DNA from: Streptomyces sp. ITFR-16
GTDB lineage: Bacteria > Actinomycetota > Actinomycetes > Streptomycetales > Streptomycetaceae
DNA: 64,000 nucleotides
Assembly: GCF_031844705.1 (NCBI RefSeq)
Contig: NZ_CP134609.1
Span: forward strand, 5,456,001-5,520,000
Direction: 5' to 3'
Shown: positions 28,977-38,216 of the stretch, piece after piece
How positions within the stretch are numbered: position 1 is the first letter of the stretch
Layout of the letters: each line of letters begins with the position of its first letter
Position numbers and translations under genes: made by a program
The notes under the pieces: generated by a model
What the model was told of the DNA's origin: nothing
Database searches by the model: none
What the model saw: the letters and a program-made list of their open reading frames with translations, nothing else

Positions 28977-29297
28977 GTGTACGCCATCGTGCGCAGCGGT
29001 GGTCGCCAGCACAAGGTTGCTGTCGGCGACATCGTTGAGGTTGACAAGATTCCCACCGCCAAGGTTGGCGACACGGTAGAGCTCTCTACCCTGCTCGTTG
29101 TCGACGGCGACGCCGTGACCAGCGACCCGTGGGTGCTGGACGGCATCAAGGTCCAGGCCGAGATCGTGGACCACCACAAGGGCGCGAAGATCGACATCCT
29201 TCGCTACAAGAACAAGACCGGCTACCGCCGTCGCCAGGGTCACCGCCAGCAGTACACGGCGATCAAGGTCACCGGTATCCCCGCGGCTGCGAAGTAA
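28977..29297 (+). CDS. rplU: 50S ribosomal protein L21
   Basis: A large-subunit protein that binds 23S rRNA near L20. The 106-residue product begins YAIVRSGGRQHKVAVGD and has the C-terminal KNKTGYRRRQGHRQQYTAIKV RNA-binding segment, both diagnostic for L21. The GTG start is preceded by GAGTGAG. It forms the usual pair with rpmA, 14 bases downstream, and obg follows after a terminator. Expression is probably driven by the strong promoter at 28795 and may be tuned by the folded leader. Confidence 0.98.
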   Translation: MYAIVRSGGRQHKVAVGDIVEVDKIPTAKVGDTVELSTLLVVDGDAVTSDPWVLDGIKVQAEIVDHHKGAKIDILRYKNKTGYRRRQGHRQQYTAIKVTGIPAAAK

Positions 29298-29311
29298 GGG
29301 ACTGAGGAGAC

Positions 29312-29569
29312 ATGGCACACAAGAAGGGCGCATCGTCCACTCGGAACGGGCGCGACTCCAATGCTCAGCGGCTCGGCGTGAAGCGCTTCGGCGGTCAGGC
29401 CGTCAACGCCGGTGAGATCCTGGTCCGCCAGCGCGGCACCCACTTCCACCCGGGCACGGGCGTCGGCCGTGGCGGCGACGACACGCTGTTCGCCCTCGCC
29501 GCCGGTGCGGTCGAGTTCGGCACGCACCGTGGCCGCAAGGTTGTGAACATCGTTCCGATCGCCGGCTGA
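29312..29569 (+). CDS. rpmA: 50S ribosomal protein L27
   Basis: A large-subunit protein whose N-terminal tail reaches the peptidyl-transferase centre. The 85 residues start MAHKKGASSTRNGRDSNAQR, without the cleaved N-terminal extension seen in Firmicutes, and contain GTHFHPGTGVGRGGDDTLFA. The ATG has GAGGAG 5 bases upstream and lies 14 bases after rplU. A U-containing terminator follows directly. Confidence 0.98.
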   Translation: MAHKKGASSTRNGRDSNAQRLGVKRFGGQAVNAGEILVRQRGTHFHPGTGVGRGGDDTLFALAAGAVEFGTHRGRKVVNIVPIAG

Positions 29570-29601
29570 ATTTCCGGCGCTCGTCGAGCGGTTTGACGTG
29601 G

Positions 29602-29643
29602 AGGCGGACCTCACTTCCTGATCAGGGAAGTGGGTCCGCCTTT
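29602..29643 (+). terminator. terminator after rpmA
   Basis: AGGCGGACC-T-CACTTCC pairs with GGGAAGTG-GGTCCGCCT around a short loop, with TTT at the end. It separates rplU-rpmA from obg. Confidence 0.85.
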
Positions 29644-29712
29644 CGCGTGTTGTTCCTGTCAGGGACGCACGAGCGAGACATTTCTGCATGTATGTAACTG
29701 GAGGTTCCACCC

Positions 29713-31152
29713 ATGACCACCTTCGTGGACCGCGTCGAGCTGCATGTCGCCGCGGGTAACGGAGGCCACGGCTGTGCCTCCGTTCACCGTGAGAAGTTCA
29801 AGCCGCTCGGCGGCCCGGACGGCGGCAACGGCGGCCGTGGCGGCGATGTGACCCTGGTCGTCGACCAGGCCGTCACCACGCTCCTCGACTACCACCACCA
29901 TCCCCACCGCAAGGCCACCAACGGCCAGCCCGGCGCGGGCGACAACCGCACCGGCAAGGAGGGCCAGGACCTGGTCCTGCCCGTGCCGGACGGCACCGTC
30001 GTCCTCGACCGCGAGGGCAATGTGCTCGCCGACCTCGTCGGCCAGGGCACCATGTTCGTCGCCGGCCAGGGCGGCCGCGGCGGCCTCGGCAACGGCGCGC
30101 TCGCCTCGGCGCGGCGCAAGGCCCCCGGCTTCGCGCTGCTCGGCGAGCCCGGTGAGGCCCGGGACATCGTCCTGGAGCTGAAGACCGTCGCCGATGTGGC
30201 CCTGGTGGGCTACCCCAGCGCCGGCAAGTCCTCGCTGATCTCGGTCCTGTCCGCCGCCAAGCCGAAGATCGCCGACTACCCGTTCACCACGCTCGTCCCG
30301 AACCTCGGCGTGGTCACCGCGGGCAGCACCGTCTACACCATCGCCGACGTCCCGGGCCTGATCCCGGGCGCCAGCCAGGGCAAGGGCCTCGGACTGGAGT
30401 TCCTGCGCCACGTCGAGCGCTGCTCGGTCCTCGTGCACGTCCTGGACACGGCGACGCTGGAGTCCGACCGCGACCCGGTCTCCGACCTCGACATGATCGA
30501 GGAGGAGCTCAAGCTGTACGGGGGGCTCGACGACCGGCCCCGCATCGTCGTCCTCAACAAGATCGACATCCCGGACGGCCAGGACCTGGCGGACATGATC
30601 CGCCCGGAGCTGGAGGCCCGCGGCTACCGCGTCTTCGAGGTGTCCGCCGTCGCGCGCACCGGCCTCAAGGAGCTCTCCTTCGCGCTGGCCGGTGTCATCG
30701 CCGAGGCGCGTGCCGCCAAGCCCGTCGAGGAGGCCACCCGTATCGTCATCCGGCCCAAGGCCGTGGACGACGCCGGCTTCACCGTGGTGCTGGAGGACGA
30801 CGGCATCTACCGGGTGCGCGGTGAGAAGCCGGAGCGCTGGGTGCGCCAGACCGACTTCAACAACGACGAGGCCGTCGGCTACCTCGCGGACCGGCTGAAC
30901 CGGCTCGGTGTCGAGGACGAGCTGCGCAAGGCCGGGGCCCGCGCGGGCGACGGTGTGGCCATTGGCGCCGAGGACAACGCCGTCGTCTTCGACTGGGAGC
31001 CGACCGTGTCCGCCGGTGCGGAGATGCTCGGCCGCCGCGGTGAGGACCACCGCCTGGAGGAGCCGCGCCCGGCCGCCCAGCGCCGCCGCGACCGCGAGGC
31101 GGAGCGCGACGACGTCAGCAAGGAGTACCAGGAGTTCGACCCGTTCGCGTGA
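29713..31152 (+). CDS. obg: GTPase Obg
   Basis: An essential GTPase acting in 50S ribosome assembly; in Streptomyces it is also tied to the onset of aerial growth and sporulation. The 479-residue protein has the glycine-rich Obg fold (1-158), a G domain with GYPSAGKS at 166-173 and NKID at 282-285, and an actinobacterial C-terminal OCT domain (about 345-420). A basic/acidic tail follows. The ATG has GGAGG 8 bases upstream. It is transcribed apart from rpmA because of the intervening terminator, and ends at a bidirectional hairpin. Confidence 0.97.
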   Translation: MTTFVDRVELHVAAGNGGHGCASVHREKFKPLGGPDGGNGGRGGDVTLVVDQAVTTLLDYHHHPHRKATNGQPGAGDNRTGKEGQDLVLPVPDGTVVLDREGNVLADLVGQGTMFVAGQGGRGGLGNGALASARRKAPGFALLGEPGEARDIVLELKTVADVALVGYPSAGKSSLISVLSAAKPKIADYPFTTLVPNLGVVTAGSTVYTIADVPGLIPGASQGKGLGLEFLRHVERCSVLVHVLDTATLESDRDPVSDLDMIEEELKLYGGLDDRPRIVVLNKIDIPDGQDLADMIRPELEARGYRVFEVSAVARTGLKELSFALAGVIAEARAAKPVEEATRIVIRPKAVDDAGFTVVLEDDGIYRVRGEKPERWVRQTDFNNDEAVGYLADRLNRLGVEDELRKAGARAGDGVAIGAEDNAVVFDWEPTVSAGAEMLGRRGEDHRLEEPRPAAQRRRDREAERDDVSKEYQEFDPFA

Positions 31153-31178
31153 GCGGGACGAGCCGGTAGCGAGACCTG

Positions 31179-31216
31179 ACACGGTCCCGGTCCCCTTCGG
31201 GGGGCCGGGACCGTGT
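31179..31216. terminator. bidirectional terminator between obg and a convergent gene
   Basis: ACACGGTCCCGG-T-CCCC and its complement, closed by a TTCG loop on C-G pairs, an unusually stable tetraloop. It serves obg and the opposing transferase gene, whose stop codon is 15 bases away. Confidence 0.88.
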
Positions 31217-31230
31217 GCGTGGTGCCCGCG

Positions 31231-33465
31231 CTACGCGTGCTCGGCCTGCTCGCGCAGTGCCTCGGCGGGGGAGGGGGCCGGGGTGCGCTCCGCGAGCGGC
31301 ACGACCGGCAGCAGGGTCTCCTCGCCCAGGAAGACCCGGCGCACGACGCGCTCGGCCGCGTTCCCGTCGTCGTAGTCGCAGTAGCGCTCCCGGAACGCCG
31401 CGCGCAGCCCGGCCGCCTTCTCGTCGCGCCACGCATCGGAGCCGAGGAGCGCGGTGAGCTGCGCCTGGCCGGTGGCGACCGCGCCGGGGGGCTCGGCCAT
31501 CAGGTCGAAGTAGGTGCCGCGCACGACCCGGTAGGTGTCCCAGTCGTCGGCGTAGATCACGATCGGCCGGTCCAGGTTGGCGTAGTCGAACATCGCCGAG
31601 GAGTAGTCCGTGACCAGGGCGTCCGCCGCGAGGTAGAGCCGCTCCACGTTCCCGTGCGCCGAGACGTCGATGATCCGGCCGCTGGCCTGGAGCTCGGCGA
31701 GCCGGTCCGTGGGCTTGTAGAAGTAGTGGCCGCGCACCAGCAGGGTGACGTCGGGGCCCAGCTCCTCGGCGAGCCTGGGCAGATCGAGCCGGGGCGCGAA
31801 GGACTTCTCGTACTCGCGGTGGGTCGGCATGTAGAGGAAGGCCGTCGAGCCGTCCGCCAGACCGAGGTCGTGCCGGGCGGCCACCACGTCCGCCGCGGTG
31901 GCGTTGAGCAGCACGTCGTTGCGCGGGTAGCCGGTCTCCAGCGTGGTGTAACGACAGGGGTACACCCGCTCCCACACGGTGGTGGAGAACCGGTTGGACG
32001 ACAGGCTGTAGTCCCATCTGTCGCAGCGGCTGAGCAGCTTCTCCATGTCCATGTTGGTGGACGCGGGGTACTGCGCCTGGTCGAGCCCCATCGTCTTCAG
32101 CGGGGTGCCGTGATGGGTCTGCAGATGGACCTGGCCCTCGCGCTTGACGACGGTGTCACCGAAGTTGACGTTGTTCGTCAGGTACTTGGCGCGGGCCATC
32201 ACCGACCAGTACTCGCGGGAGCCGACGACCACCGTCTCGACGCCCTTGGGCACCCGGTCGCGGTGCTCGGAGCGGACGGCCCAGACCCGGCGCATCCCGG
32301 GGGCGAGACGGCCGAGCTCGGCCTCGATCGCGGCCGGGTTGCAGGAGTAGCCGCGCCCCCAGTACGCGGAGAACACCGCCAGGTTCTCGTCCAGCGGCAT
32401 CCGCAGCTGGGACCGGTAGAACACACCGAGGGCGGCCCGCTTGGCCCGGCCGATACGGGCCCGGCTGCCCAGCCGTGCCCGGTTGCGCACGTTGTTGGCG
32501 CGGGTGACGCCGACGAACGCGGAGTACGAATCGACGCCCAGCAGCGCGTACTTGTAACCGCGCCCGCCCGCCGGCCGCACGAAGCCCTCCGGGAGCCGGC
32601 TGCGGTAGTCCTTGGCCGCCCGGTGGAAGAACTCGCCGCGTGCGTCGCGCGGGAGCCGGCCCGGCTTCTCCAGGACCGTCAGGAAGTGGTCGACCATCTT
32701 CCTGAAGAGCGCCGGACGCCACACGTCGAGTTCGGGCCGCTCGTCCAGGAAGGCGAACACACGGTCGTACTGGTCGAAGACGTCGAAGTGCTTCCGGCTG
32801 ACCGTACGGAGGATGTTGCCGCCCTCGCGCCGCTGCCGGTACATCACACAGGAGCGGTCGAGCACGGCGATGCGCTCCGCCGAGACCAGCGAGGAGTACG
32901 TCCACGGCGCGTCCTCGTAGTAACCCGGCGGGAACCGCAGGCCGAGGCGGGTGACGAAGTCGCGGCGGTAGGCCTTGTTCCACACGATCTGCAGCAGATC
33001 CAGCAGCTGCGGCCGGTCCTCCAGCCGGAAGACGGCGGGCCCGCTCTCGTCCAGCAGCTCGGCCCGCTTATTGCGCAGCAGCCGCCCGTCCCAGTAGGTC
33101 CGGGTGTAGTCGTAGATCAGGACGTCGGGGTCGTCCGTCGCCTCCAGCCGCGCCGCGATGGCCGCGAGCGAGCCGGGGGCGAGGGTGTCGTCGCTGTCCA
33201 GGAAGAGCACGTAGTCGCCGCTCGCCCGGTCCAGACCCGCGTTCCGCGCCCGTCCGAGCCCCACGTTCTCGGTGAGGTGCAGCACATGGACCCGGGGATC
33301 GCGTTCGGCGTATGTGTCGAGGGTCGCGCCGGAACCGTCCGGGGAGCAGTCGTCGACGCCGATGACCTCGAAGTCGGTGAAGTCCTGCCGGAGCACGGAG
33401 TCGAGACACTCCCCGATGTACCCCTGCACGTTGTACGCAGGCACGATGAGCGTCAGTCGAGGCAT
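31231..33465 (-). CDS. family 2 glycosyltransferase fused to CDP-glycerol glycerophosphotransferase
   Basis: A 744-residue two-domain enzyme for a surface polymer. Residues about 3-230 are a GT-A family 2 transferase (RLTLIVPAYNVQGYIGECLDS, VDDCSPDGS and the metal motif FLDSDDTL). Residues about 370-720 are a TagF-type glycerophosphotransferase with THHGTPLKTMG, YMPTHREY, RGHYFYKP and the signature DYSSAMFDYANLDRPI. It should add a sugar and a glycerol-phosphate-like unit to a teichoic-acid-type chain at the membrane inner face. ATG 33465 starts right at the GT motif. It diverges from galE and converges with obg. The donor could come from the cytidylyltransferase pair at 26968-28769; that link is inference. 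Confidence 0.92.
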   Translation of the reverse strand: MPRLTLIVPAYNVQGYIGECLDSVLRQDFTDFEVIGVDDCSPDGSGATLDTYAERDPRVHVLHLTENVGLGRARNAGLDRASGDYVLFLDSDDTLAPGSLAAIAARLEATDDPDVLIYDYTRTYWDGRLLRNKRAELLDESGPAVFRLEDRPQLLDLLQIVWNKAYRRDFVTRLGLRFPPGYYEDAPWTYSSLVSAERIAVLDRSCVMYRQRREGGNILRTVSRKHFDVFDQYDRVFAFLDERPELDVWRPALFRKMVDHFLTVLEKPGRLPRDARGEFFHRAAKDYRSRLPEGFVRPAGGRGYKYALLGVDSYSAFVGVTRANNVRNRARLGSRARIGRAKRAALGVFYRSQLRMPLDENLAVFSAYWGRGYSCNPAAIEAELGRLAPGMRRVWAVRSEHRDRVPKGVETVVVGSREYWSVMARAKYLTNNVNFGDTVVKREGQVHLQTHHGTPLKTMGLDQAQYPASTNMDMEKLLSRCDRWDYSLSSNRFSTTVWERVYPCRYTTLETGYPRNDVLLNATAADVVAARHDLGLADGSTAFLYMPTHREYEKSFAPRLDLPRLAEELGPDVTLLVRGHYFYKPTDRLAELQASGRIIDVSAHGNVERLYLAADALVTDYSSAMFDYANLDRPIVIYADDWDTYRVVRGTYFDLMAEPPGAVATGQAQLTALLGSDAWRDEKAAGLRAAFRERYCDYDDGNAAERVVRRVFLGEETLLPVVPLAERTPAPSPAEALREQAEHA

Positions 33466-33672
33466 CGTCCACCAGTTCCAGAGAGCTTTCGCAGGGTCCG
33501 TGCGAGGGGCGCGGTGCGCACCGTTGAACAGTGGCCGGCGTCCAGCACCCGGACAGCGTAATTGATCCCCGGGACCGCCCCCGGGGTGGTAAGGCCCGGT
33601 CCGGCGGTCCCGTACGGCCGTCCACGTAGAGTGAAGCCGATGGATATGACACCGGGCAGGGAGAGTCACGAC
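33466..33672. promoter_or_regulatory. divergent promoter region of the transferase gene and galE
   Basis: It contains a 12-base palindrome CGGTGCGCACCG at 33512-33523, a GC-rich inverted repeat near 33567-33586, and a TAGAGT -10 box at 33627-33632 for galE. No firm promoter is seen for the minus strand. Confidence 0.45.
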
Positions 33673-34644
33673 ATGACCTGGATGGTTACGGGCGGGGCGG
33701 GATACATCGGTGCGCACGTCGTGCGCGCGATGCTCGCGGGCGGTCAGCAGGTGGTCGTCTTCGACGACCTCTCGACCGGAAGCGCGGACAAGGTCCCGGC
33801 CGGGGTGCCCCTGGTGACCGGCAGTGTTCTCGACCGCCAGGCCCTGGACGCGGCGATCCGCGAGCACGGTGTGACCGGTGTGGTGCACATCGCGGGCAAG
33901 AAGCAGGTCGGCGAGTCCGTCGAGCGCCCCCTCTACTACTACAAGGAGAACGTCACCGGGCTGGAGGTGCTGATCGAGAGCATGGTCGCGGCCGACGTCG
34001 ACCGCCTCGTGTTCTCCTCGTCGGCCGCCGTCTACGGCATGCCCGACGTGGACCTCGTCACCGAGGAGACCCCGTGCGCGCCGATGAGCCCGTACGGCGA
34101 GACCAAGCTCGTCGGCGAGTGGCTGATCCACGCCGCCGCCCGGGCCCACGGGCTGCGCTGCGCCTCGCTCCGCTACTTCAACGTCGCCGGAGCCGCCTCG
34201 CCCGAGCTCGCCGACGCCGGGGTGTTCAACCTCATCCCGATGGTCTTCGAGCGCCTGGAGGCCGGTGAGAGCCCCCGGATCTTCGGCGACGACTACGCCA
34301 CGCCCGACGGCACCTGCATCCGCGACTACATCCACGTCGAGGACATCGCCACCGCCCACCTCGCGGCCGCCCGCCGGCTGGAGGAGGCCGAGCCCGGCAC
34401 GGACCTCACGCTGAACATCGGCCGAGGCGAGGGCAGCTCGGTACGGGAGATGGTCGACCGGATCCTCAAGGTGACGGACAACGGGGACGTCGGCGCCGAG
34501 GTGACCGCGCGCCGCCCCGGCGACCCGGCACGCGTGGTCGCGGGCGCCGACCGGATCCGCGCGGAGCTGGGCTGGTCGGCCCGGTACGGCGTGGACGAGA
34601 TGATCGACTCCGCCTGGCAGGGCTGGCGGCTGCGCCACCCCTAG
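33673..34644 (+). CDS. galE: UDP-glucose 4-epimerase
   Basis: Interconverts UDP-glucose and UDP-galactose with bound NAD+. The 323-residue short-chain dehydrogenase has the N-terminal MVTGGAGYIGAH nucleotide loop, the FSSSAAVYG strand, the catalytic Tyr-Lys in SPYGETKL, the GTCIRDYIHVEDIA segment, and LRYFNVAGA. I chose ATG 33673, where AGGGAG lies 10 bases upstream and the Rossmann fold starts at once. ATG 33640, only 7 bases after a TAGAGT box, would give a leaderless form 11 residues longer. It fits the surface-polymer genes around it and ends at a perfect terminator. Confidence 0.93.
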   Translation: MTWMVTGGAGYIGAHVVRAMLAGGQQVVVFDDLSTGSADKVPAGVPLVTGSVLDRQALDAAIREHGVTGVVHIAGKKQVGESVERPLYYYKENVTGLEVLIESMVAADVDRLVFSSSAAVYGMPDVDLVTEETPCAPMSPYGETKLVGEWLIHAAARAHGLRCASLRYFNVAGAASPELADAGVFNLIPMVFERLEAGESPRIFGDDYATPDGTCIRDYIHVEDIATAHLAAARRLEEAEPGTDLTLNIGRGEGSSVREMVDRILKVTDNGDVGAEVTARRPGDPARVVAGADRIRAELGWSARYGVDEMIDSAWQGWRLRHP

Positions 34645-34653
34645 GGCTCGGTA

Positions 34654-34700
34654 CGCGAAACGGCCCGCACCGCCCCCGGGGCGGTGCGGGCCGTTTCGCG
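34654..34700. terminator. bidirectional terminator between galE and a convergent gene
   Basis: A near-perfect stem of two 23-base arms (beginning CGCGAAACGGCCCGCACC) around a single central base, ending exactly at the stop codon of the opposing gene. Confidence 0.92.
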
Positions 34701-36857
34701 TCATCCCTCGGGCAGTGGCTCCAGGGCTTCGGCCTCCGCATCGGCCTCCTCCACCGCCTCCTGCGTCCGGGCGCCGCGCTGCGCCGGGATCGCGGGCAGC
34801 AGCCGGTCCGCCATCCGTACCCGGTGCTCGTCCGCGACCTCGCAGAGCCTGCGGGCCGCGTCGCCGAAGCGGACCCGGGACGGCGGGTCCGAGGGGCCAA
34901 GGAGCCGGAGCTTCAGGGCGGCCCTGGCCTCGGCGAGCCCGTCGTCCCCGGGACGGCGCACCGATTCCAGGAGCGCGGGCACGCCCGCCGCGTCCGGGGT
35001 GAGCAGGGTCGCCGCGCCGGCGGTGGGGAAGGCCTCGCGGAACAGCGCGTCGTCCAGCCCGCTGGTGTTCGCCACCGCGTACGGCTTCTCGCCGGCCAGA
35101 TAGTCGGTGACCACGCTCGACACATCGCTGATCAGCAGGTCCGCCTCGTTGAAGCAGGAGTACAGCGCGGGCTGCGCGGCGGTGACGACCTGGTGCTCCC
35201 GGGCGGGGAGCGACGCCCAGTGGGCCGCCTCCCAGGCCTCGGTCGCGGCGGCGACCGAGGCGGCCCGGCCGGGCTCCGGCGCGCCCTGCACCAGCATCCG
35301 TTCGGCGTCGTCGGCGGCGTCGCGGAACGAGGACGCGCTCAGGGACTCCAGCTCCGAGGCCCGCCGGGCGAGTTCGGCCGCGGCCCCGGGGCCGGGAGGG
35401 GGTCCGGGGCGCTCGCGGTTGGCCCGGCCGATCATCGCCCGGATGCGGAAGTCCGCCGCCCCGGCCCGGGGGTCGACCGAGCCCGTCATGGGGTGCGGCT
35501 TGTAGAGCAGCCGGACCCCGGGGTCGGCGAGCAGGGCCCCCACGATGTTCTCGCCGGCCAGGACGACCGAGGTGTTGCCCGGGTTGCCGTCCCAGCCCTC
35601 CCAGGTCGGGGCGTAGAGCACGGTCGTGCACGGGCCCGTGGGCGGCCCCGCGTACGGGGCGATCGAGGCCAGCTGGGGGCGGCCGATCTCCACCACGTCG
35701 GCGTCCCGGACGCCGACGTCGGCCAGGGCGTAGCGCTCGCGCGCGGCCGGACCGGCGACCCACACCTCGTCGTACGCCTTCGCGTACGGGTTGCAGCTGG
35801 AGAGCTTGTCGCTCTCCCCGTGGTTGACGAAGGCGTGCTTGATCGTGGGGATGCGCAGGACCTGCGAGGTCTTGCCCGAGTTCGCGGGGTGGATCATCAG
35901 CTTGAGGGCCGACTGTTCCAGCCGGAGGAGCTGGGCGACCTTCGGGAGGCACACGACGGGGATGTCCGTCGCGCCGATGCGCTGCATCATGAAGCGCTCG
36001 CGCAGGACGATCAGCGGGCGGCCGTCGAGCCCGGCCAGCGCGTCCAGCCACATGTTGGCCTGGTAGGCGGACGAGGCGCCGCCCGAGAAGTACAGGCCGA
36101 CGGTCGGCCGGTAGTCGGCGAGCCAGGCGTCGAACCACGCCTGCACCTCGTCGGGCGACGCGGGCCGGCGGCGTACCAGAGCCCACCCCAGCCGGGCCAG
36201 GGCGGCGGCCGTGAGCGCGGCCGACAGTGCGATGCCCGCCGTGGCGTACTCCGTGCGGTCGCTCGCCGCGGTGAGCAGCAGCCCCGCGGACGCCGGAAGG
36301 CCGAGGAGCAGCAGCCGCAGGCCGTGCCGCCGGGTCAGCAGGGCCGGGGGTGCCGGGGTGATCCGCAGCGCCGAGGCGTCGATGTTGCGGGTGAGCAGCG
36401 GCAGCGTCCGGGTGGCGCGGACCCGGATCGCGGCCGCGTGGGTGGCGAAGTGCAGCGCGTAGAAGAGCAGCAGACCGAGCACCACGGGCAGATAGGCCGA
36501 TTCCCGGTGCGGGCCGTCCAGCCGGAGCACCCCGACGAGTAGCAGGAAGTCACAGGTCAGGCGGCGGATCATGGTGTCCGCCCGGACCTTGGCGAGCAGC
36601 GCGACCCGGCCGGGCCACCAACGGTGCAGGGCCGCTTCGCTGCCGAGGACGGCTGCGGTCGCCACGACGAGCAGCGGGACGTGCGGTACGACGGCTGCCG
36701 CGGCCTGCACGGCGAAGGCCACCGCCGGCAGGGCGAGCGGGAGGGCCTTCGCGGCGGACCGCAGAACAGGGGGGAGTGGTTGCACGGGTGGGACTCCAAA
36801 GAGCTCGAGCTCTTGTGTACGGCGGGGGGTGGCACCAGTGGGGGATTCGGCGCCCAC
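34701..36857 (-). CDS. membrane-anchored CDP-glycerol glycerophosphotransferase-like protein
   Basis: A 718-residue protein with about five hydrophobic segments in residues 35-230, followed by a TagB/TagF-like transferase domain (about 250-620). Visible motifs are GLYFSGGASSAYQANMW, VNHGESDK in place of the usual HHGTP, YAPTWEGWDGN, LYKPHPMTG and ISDVSSVVTDYLAGEKPYAV. The last two are the CDP- and phosphate-binding signatures. A Glu/Ala-rich tail closes it. The start is a GTG at 36857 with no clear ribosome site. It is the second such transferase within 6 kb; the two may act in sequence as primer and polymerase of one wall polymer. Confidence 0.88.
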   Translation of the reverse strand: MGAESPTGATPRRTQELELFGVPPVQPLPPVLRSAAKALPLALPAVAFAVQAAAAVVPHVPLLVVATAAVLGSEAALHRWWPGRVALLAKVRADTMIRRLTCDFLLLVGVLRLDGPHRESAYLPVVLGLLLFYALHFATHAAAIRVRATRTLPLLTRNIDASALRITPAPPALLTRRHGLRLLLLGLPASAGLLLTAASDRTEYATAGIALSAALTAAALARLGWALVRRRPASPDEVQAWFDAWLADYRPTVGLYFSGGASSAYQANMWLDALAGLDGRPLIVLRERFMMQRIGATDIPVVCLPKVAQLLRLEQSALKLMIHPANSGKTSQVLRIPTIKHAFVNHGESDKLSSCNPYAKAYDEVWVAGPAARERYALADVGVRDADVVEIGRPQLASIAPYAGPPTGPCTTVLYAPTWEGWDGNPGNTSVVLAGENIVGALLADPGVRLLYKPHPMTGSVDPRAGAADFRIRAMIGRANRERPGPPPGPGAAAELARRASELESLSASSFRDAADDAERMLVQGAPEPGRAASVAAATEAWEAAHWASLPAREHQVVTAAQPALYSCFNEADLLISDVSSVVTDYLAGEKPYAVANTSGLDDALFREAFPTAGAATLLTPDAAGVPALLESVRRPGDDGLAEARAALKLRLLGPSDPPSRVRFGDAARRLCEVADEHRVRMADRLLPAIPAQRGARTQEAVEEADAEAEALEPLPEG

Positions 36858-37145
36858 GATATGGAAGTCGTCTCATCCGTTTATGAGGCAGTCGTGAAAG
36901 CTCGGTGAGAAAGGAGAGCCCGCGTGCAACCAATCGGCGGGATGCCGAACGCGCGCCGGAAGAGCCCGGAAAAGAGCGGATCGGTTACGGCCGGCCGGCG
37001 CTTTTCCTCCGGATGTGTCGGCAACGGGGGTGCGCGGGCTGTTTTGTCACGTATCGGACAGTGATTCTGACTAAGGTCAGCCGACAGGTCGCAGCTGCGA
37101 CAGGACCGCCAACTCATCGTGCATCTCATCGTGGGGGCAGAAACT
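36858..37145. promoter_or_regulatory. divergent control region upstream of rfbA
   Basis: About 290 bases containing a possible 46-codon ORF (36924-37064) and two adjacent perfect palindromes, CTGACTAAGGTCAG at 37067-37080 and GTCGCAGCTGCGAC at 37088-37101. Their centres are 21 bp apart. A convincing -35/-10 pair was not found. Confidence 0.5.
36924..37064 (+). CDS. possible 46-residue leader ORF
   Basis: GTG with AAGGAGAG 5 bases upstream opens a 46-codon frame rich in Gly, Arg and Ser, with one cysteine. No family is recognised. It ends just before the twin palindromes ahead of rfbA. The good ribosome site is the only support; codon use is less GC-biased than in the real genes around it. 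Confidence 0.28.
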   Translation: MQPIGGMPNARRKSPEKSGSVTAGRRFSSGCVGNGGARAVLSRIGQ

Positions 37146-38216
37146 GTGAAGGCTCTCGTACTTTCCGGTGGGGCAGGCACCCGGCTCCGTCCCATCACCC
37201 ATACCTCGGCCAAACAGCTGGTCCCGGTGGCGAACAAACCGGTGCTGTTCTACGGCCTGGAGGCGATCGCGGAAGCCGGTATCACCGACGTCGGCATCAT
37301 CGTGGGCGACACCGAGGAGGAGATCCGCGCTGCGGTCGGCGACGGCTCCCGCTTCGGCATCGACGTCACCTACATCCCGCAGGCCGAGCCGCTCGGCCTC
37401 GCCCACGCGGTCCTGATCGCCCAGCGCTTCCTGGGCGGCGACGACTTCGTCATGTATCTGGGCGACAACTTCATCGTCGGCGGCATCACCGGACTGGTCG
37501 AGGGGTTCCGCGCCGACCGGCCGGACGCCCAGATCCTGCTGACACAGGTGCCCGACCCGACCTCGTTCGGCGTCGCCGAGCTGGACCGGGACGGCAGGGT
37601 GGTGGCCCTGGAGGAGAAGCCCGAGTACCCCAAGAGCGACCTCGCGCTCGTCGGCGTCTACCTCTTCACCCCGGCCATCCACGAGGCCGTCCGCTCGATC
37701 CGCCCGTCCTGGCGCGGCGAGCTGGAGATCACCCACGCCATCCAGTGGCTGATCGACCAGGAACGCGACGTGCGCTCCACCACGATCCGCGGCTACTGGA
37801 AGGACACCGGCAACGTCACCGACATGCTGGAGGTCAACCGGACCGTGCTGGAGAGCGTCGAGCCCTGCACCGAGGGCGCCCATGTGGACGACGAGAGCGA
37901 GATCATCGGCCGGGTGCTCATCGAGCCCGGCGCCCGGGTCACCCGCAGCCGGATCGTCGGGCCCGCCATCATCGGCAGCGGCTCGGTGATCAGCGACGCC
38001 TATGTCGGGCCGTTCACCTCGGTCTCCCAGAACTGCCGCATCGAGGACAGCGAGATCGAGTACTCCATCGTGCTGCGGGGCGCCTCGATCGACGGCGTCC
38101 GGCGCGTCGAGGCCTCGCTCATCGGGCATGACGTCGAGGTGACCCCCGCCCCCCGCAGCCCGTCCGCCCACCGTCTCGTGCTCGGCGACCACAGCAAGGT
38201 ACAGATCTCGTCATGA
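37146..38216 (+). CDS. rfbA: glucose-1-phosphate thymidylyltransferase (long type)
   Basis: Forms dTDP-glucose from dTTP and glucose-1-phosphate, the first step to dTDP-rhamnose. The 356-residue product opens MKALVLSGGAGTRLRPITHTSAKQLVPVANKP and has the YLGDN metal site and VALEEKPEYPKSDLALVGVYLF. A C-terminal extension of left-handed-helix hexapeptides (about 245-340) marks the long RmlA form common in actinobacteria and archaea. Start GTG 37146 places the signature at the N-terminus; the ribosome site is weak (GGGGGC). The last 4 bases overlap rfbB as ATGA. The gene order rfbA-rfbB-rfbD makes one tight operon. Confidence 0.94.
   Translation: MKALVLSGGAGTRLRPITHTSAKQLVPVANKPVLFYGLEAIAEAGITDVGIIVGDTEEEIRAAVGDGSRFGIDVTYIPQAEPLGLAHAVLIAQRFLGGDDFVMYLGDNFIVGGITGLVEGFRADRPDAQILLTQVPDPTSFGVAELDRDGRVVALEEKPEYPKSDLALVGVYLFTPAIHEAVRSIRPSWRGELEITHAIQWLIDQERDVRSTTIRGYWKDTGNVTDMLEVNRTVLESVEPCTEGAHVDDESEIIGRVLIEPGARVTRSRIVGPAIIGSGSVISDAYVGPFTSVSQNCRIEDSEIEYSIVLRGASIDGVRRVEASLIGHDVEVTPAPRSPSAHRLVLGDHSKVQISS

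Noticed and set aside
33466..36186. Apparent fusion of the two glycerophosphotransferase genes into one minus-strand frame
   Set aside because: The upstream part lies opposite galE and out of frame with the 34701-36857 transferase. The real start is the ATG at 33465, directly before the GT motif.
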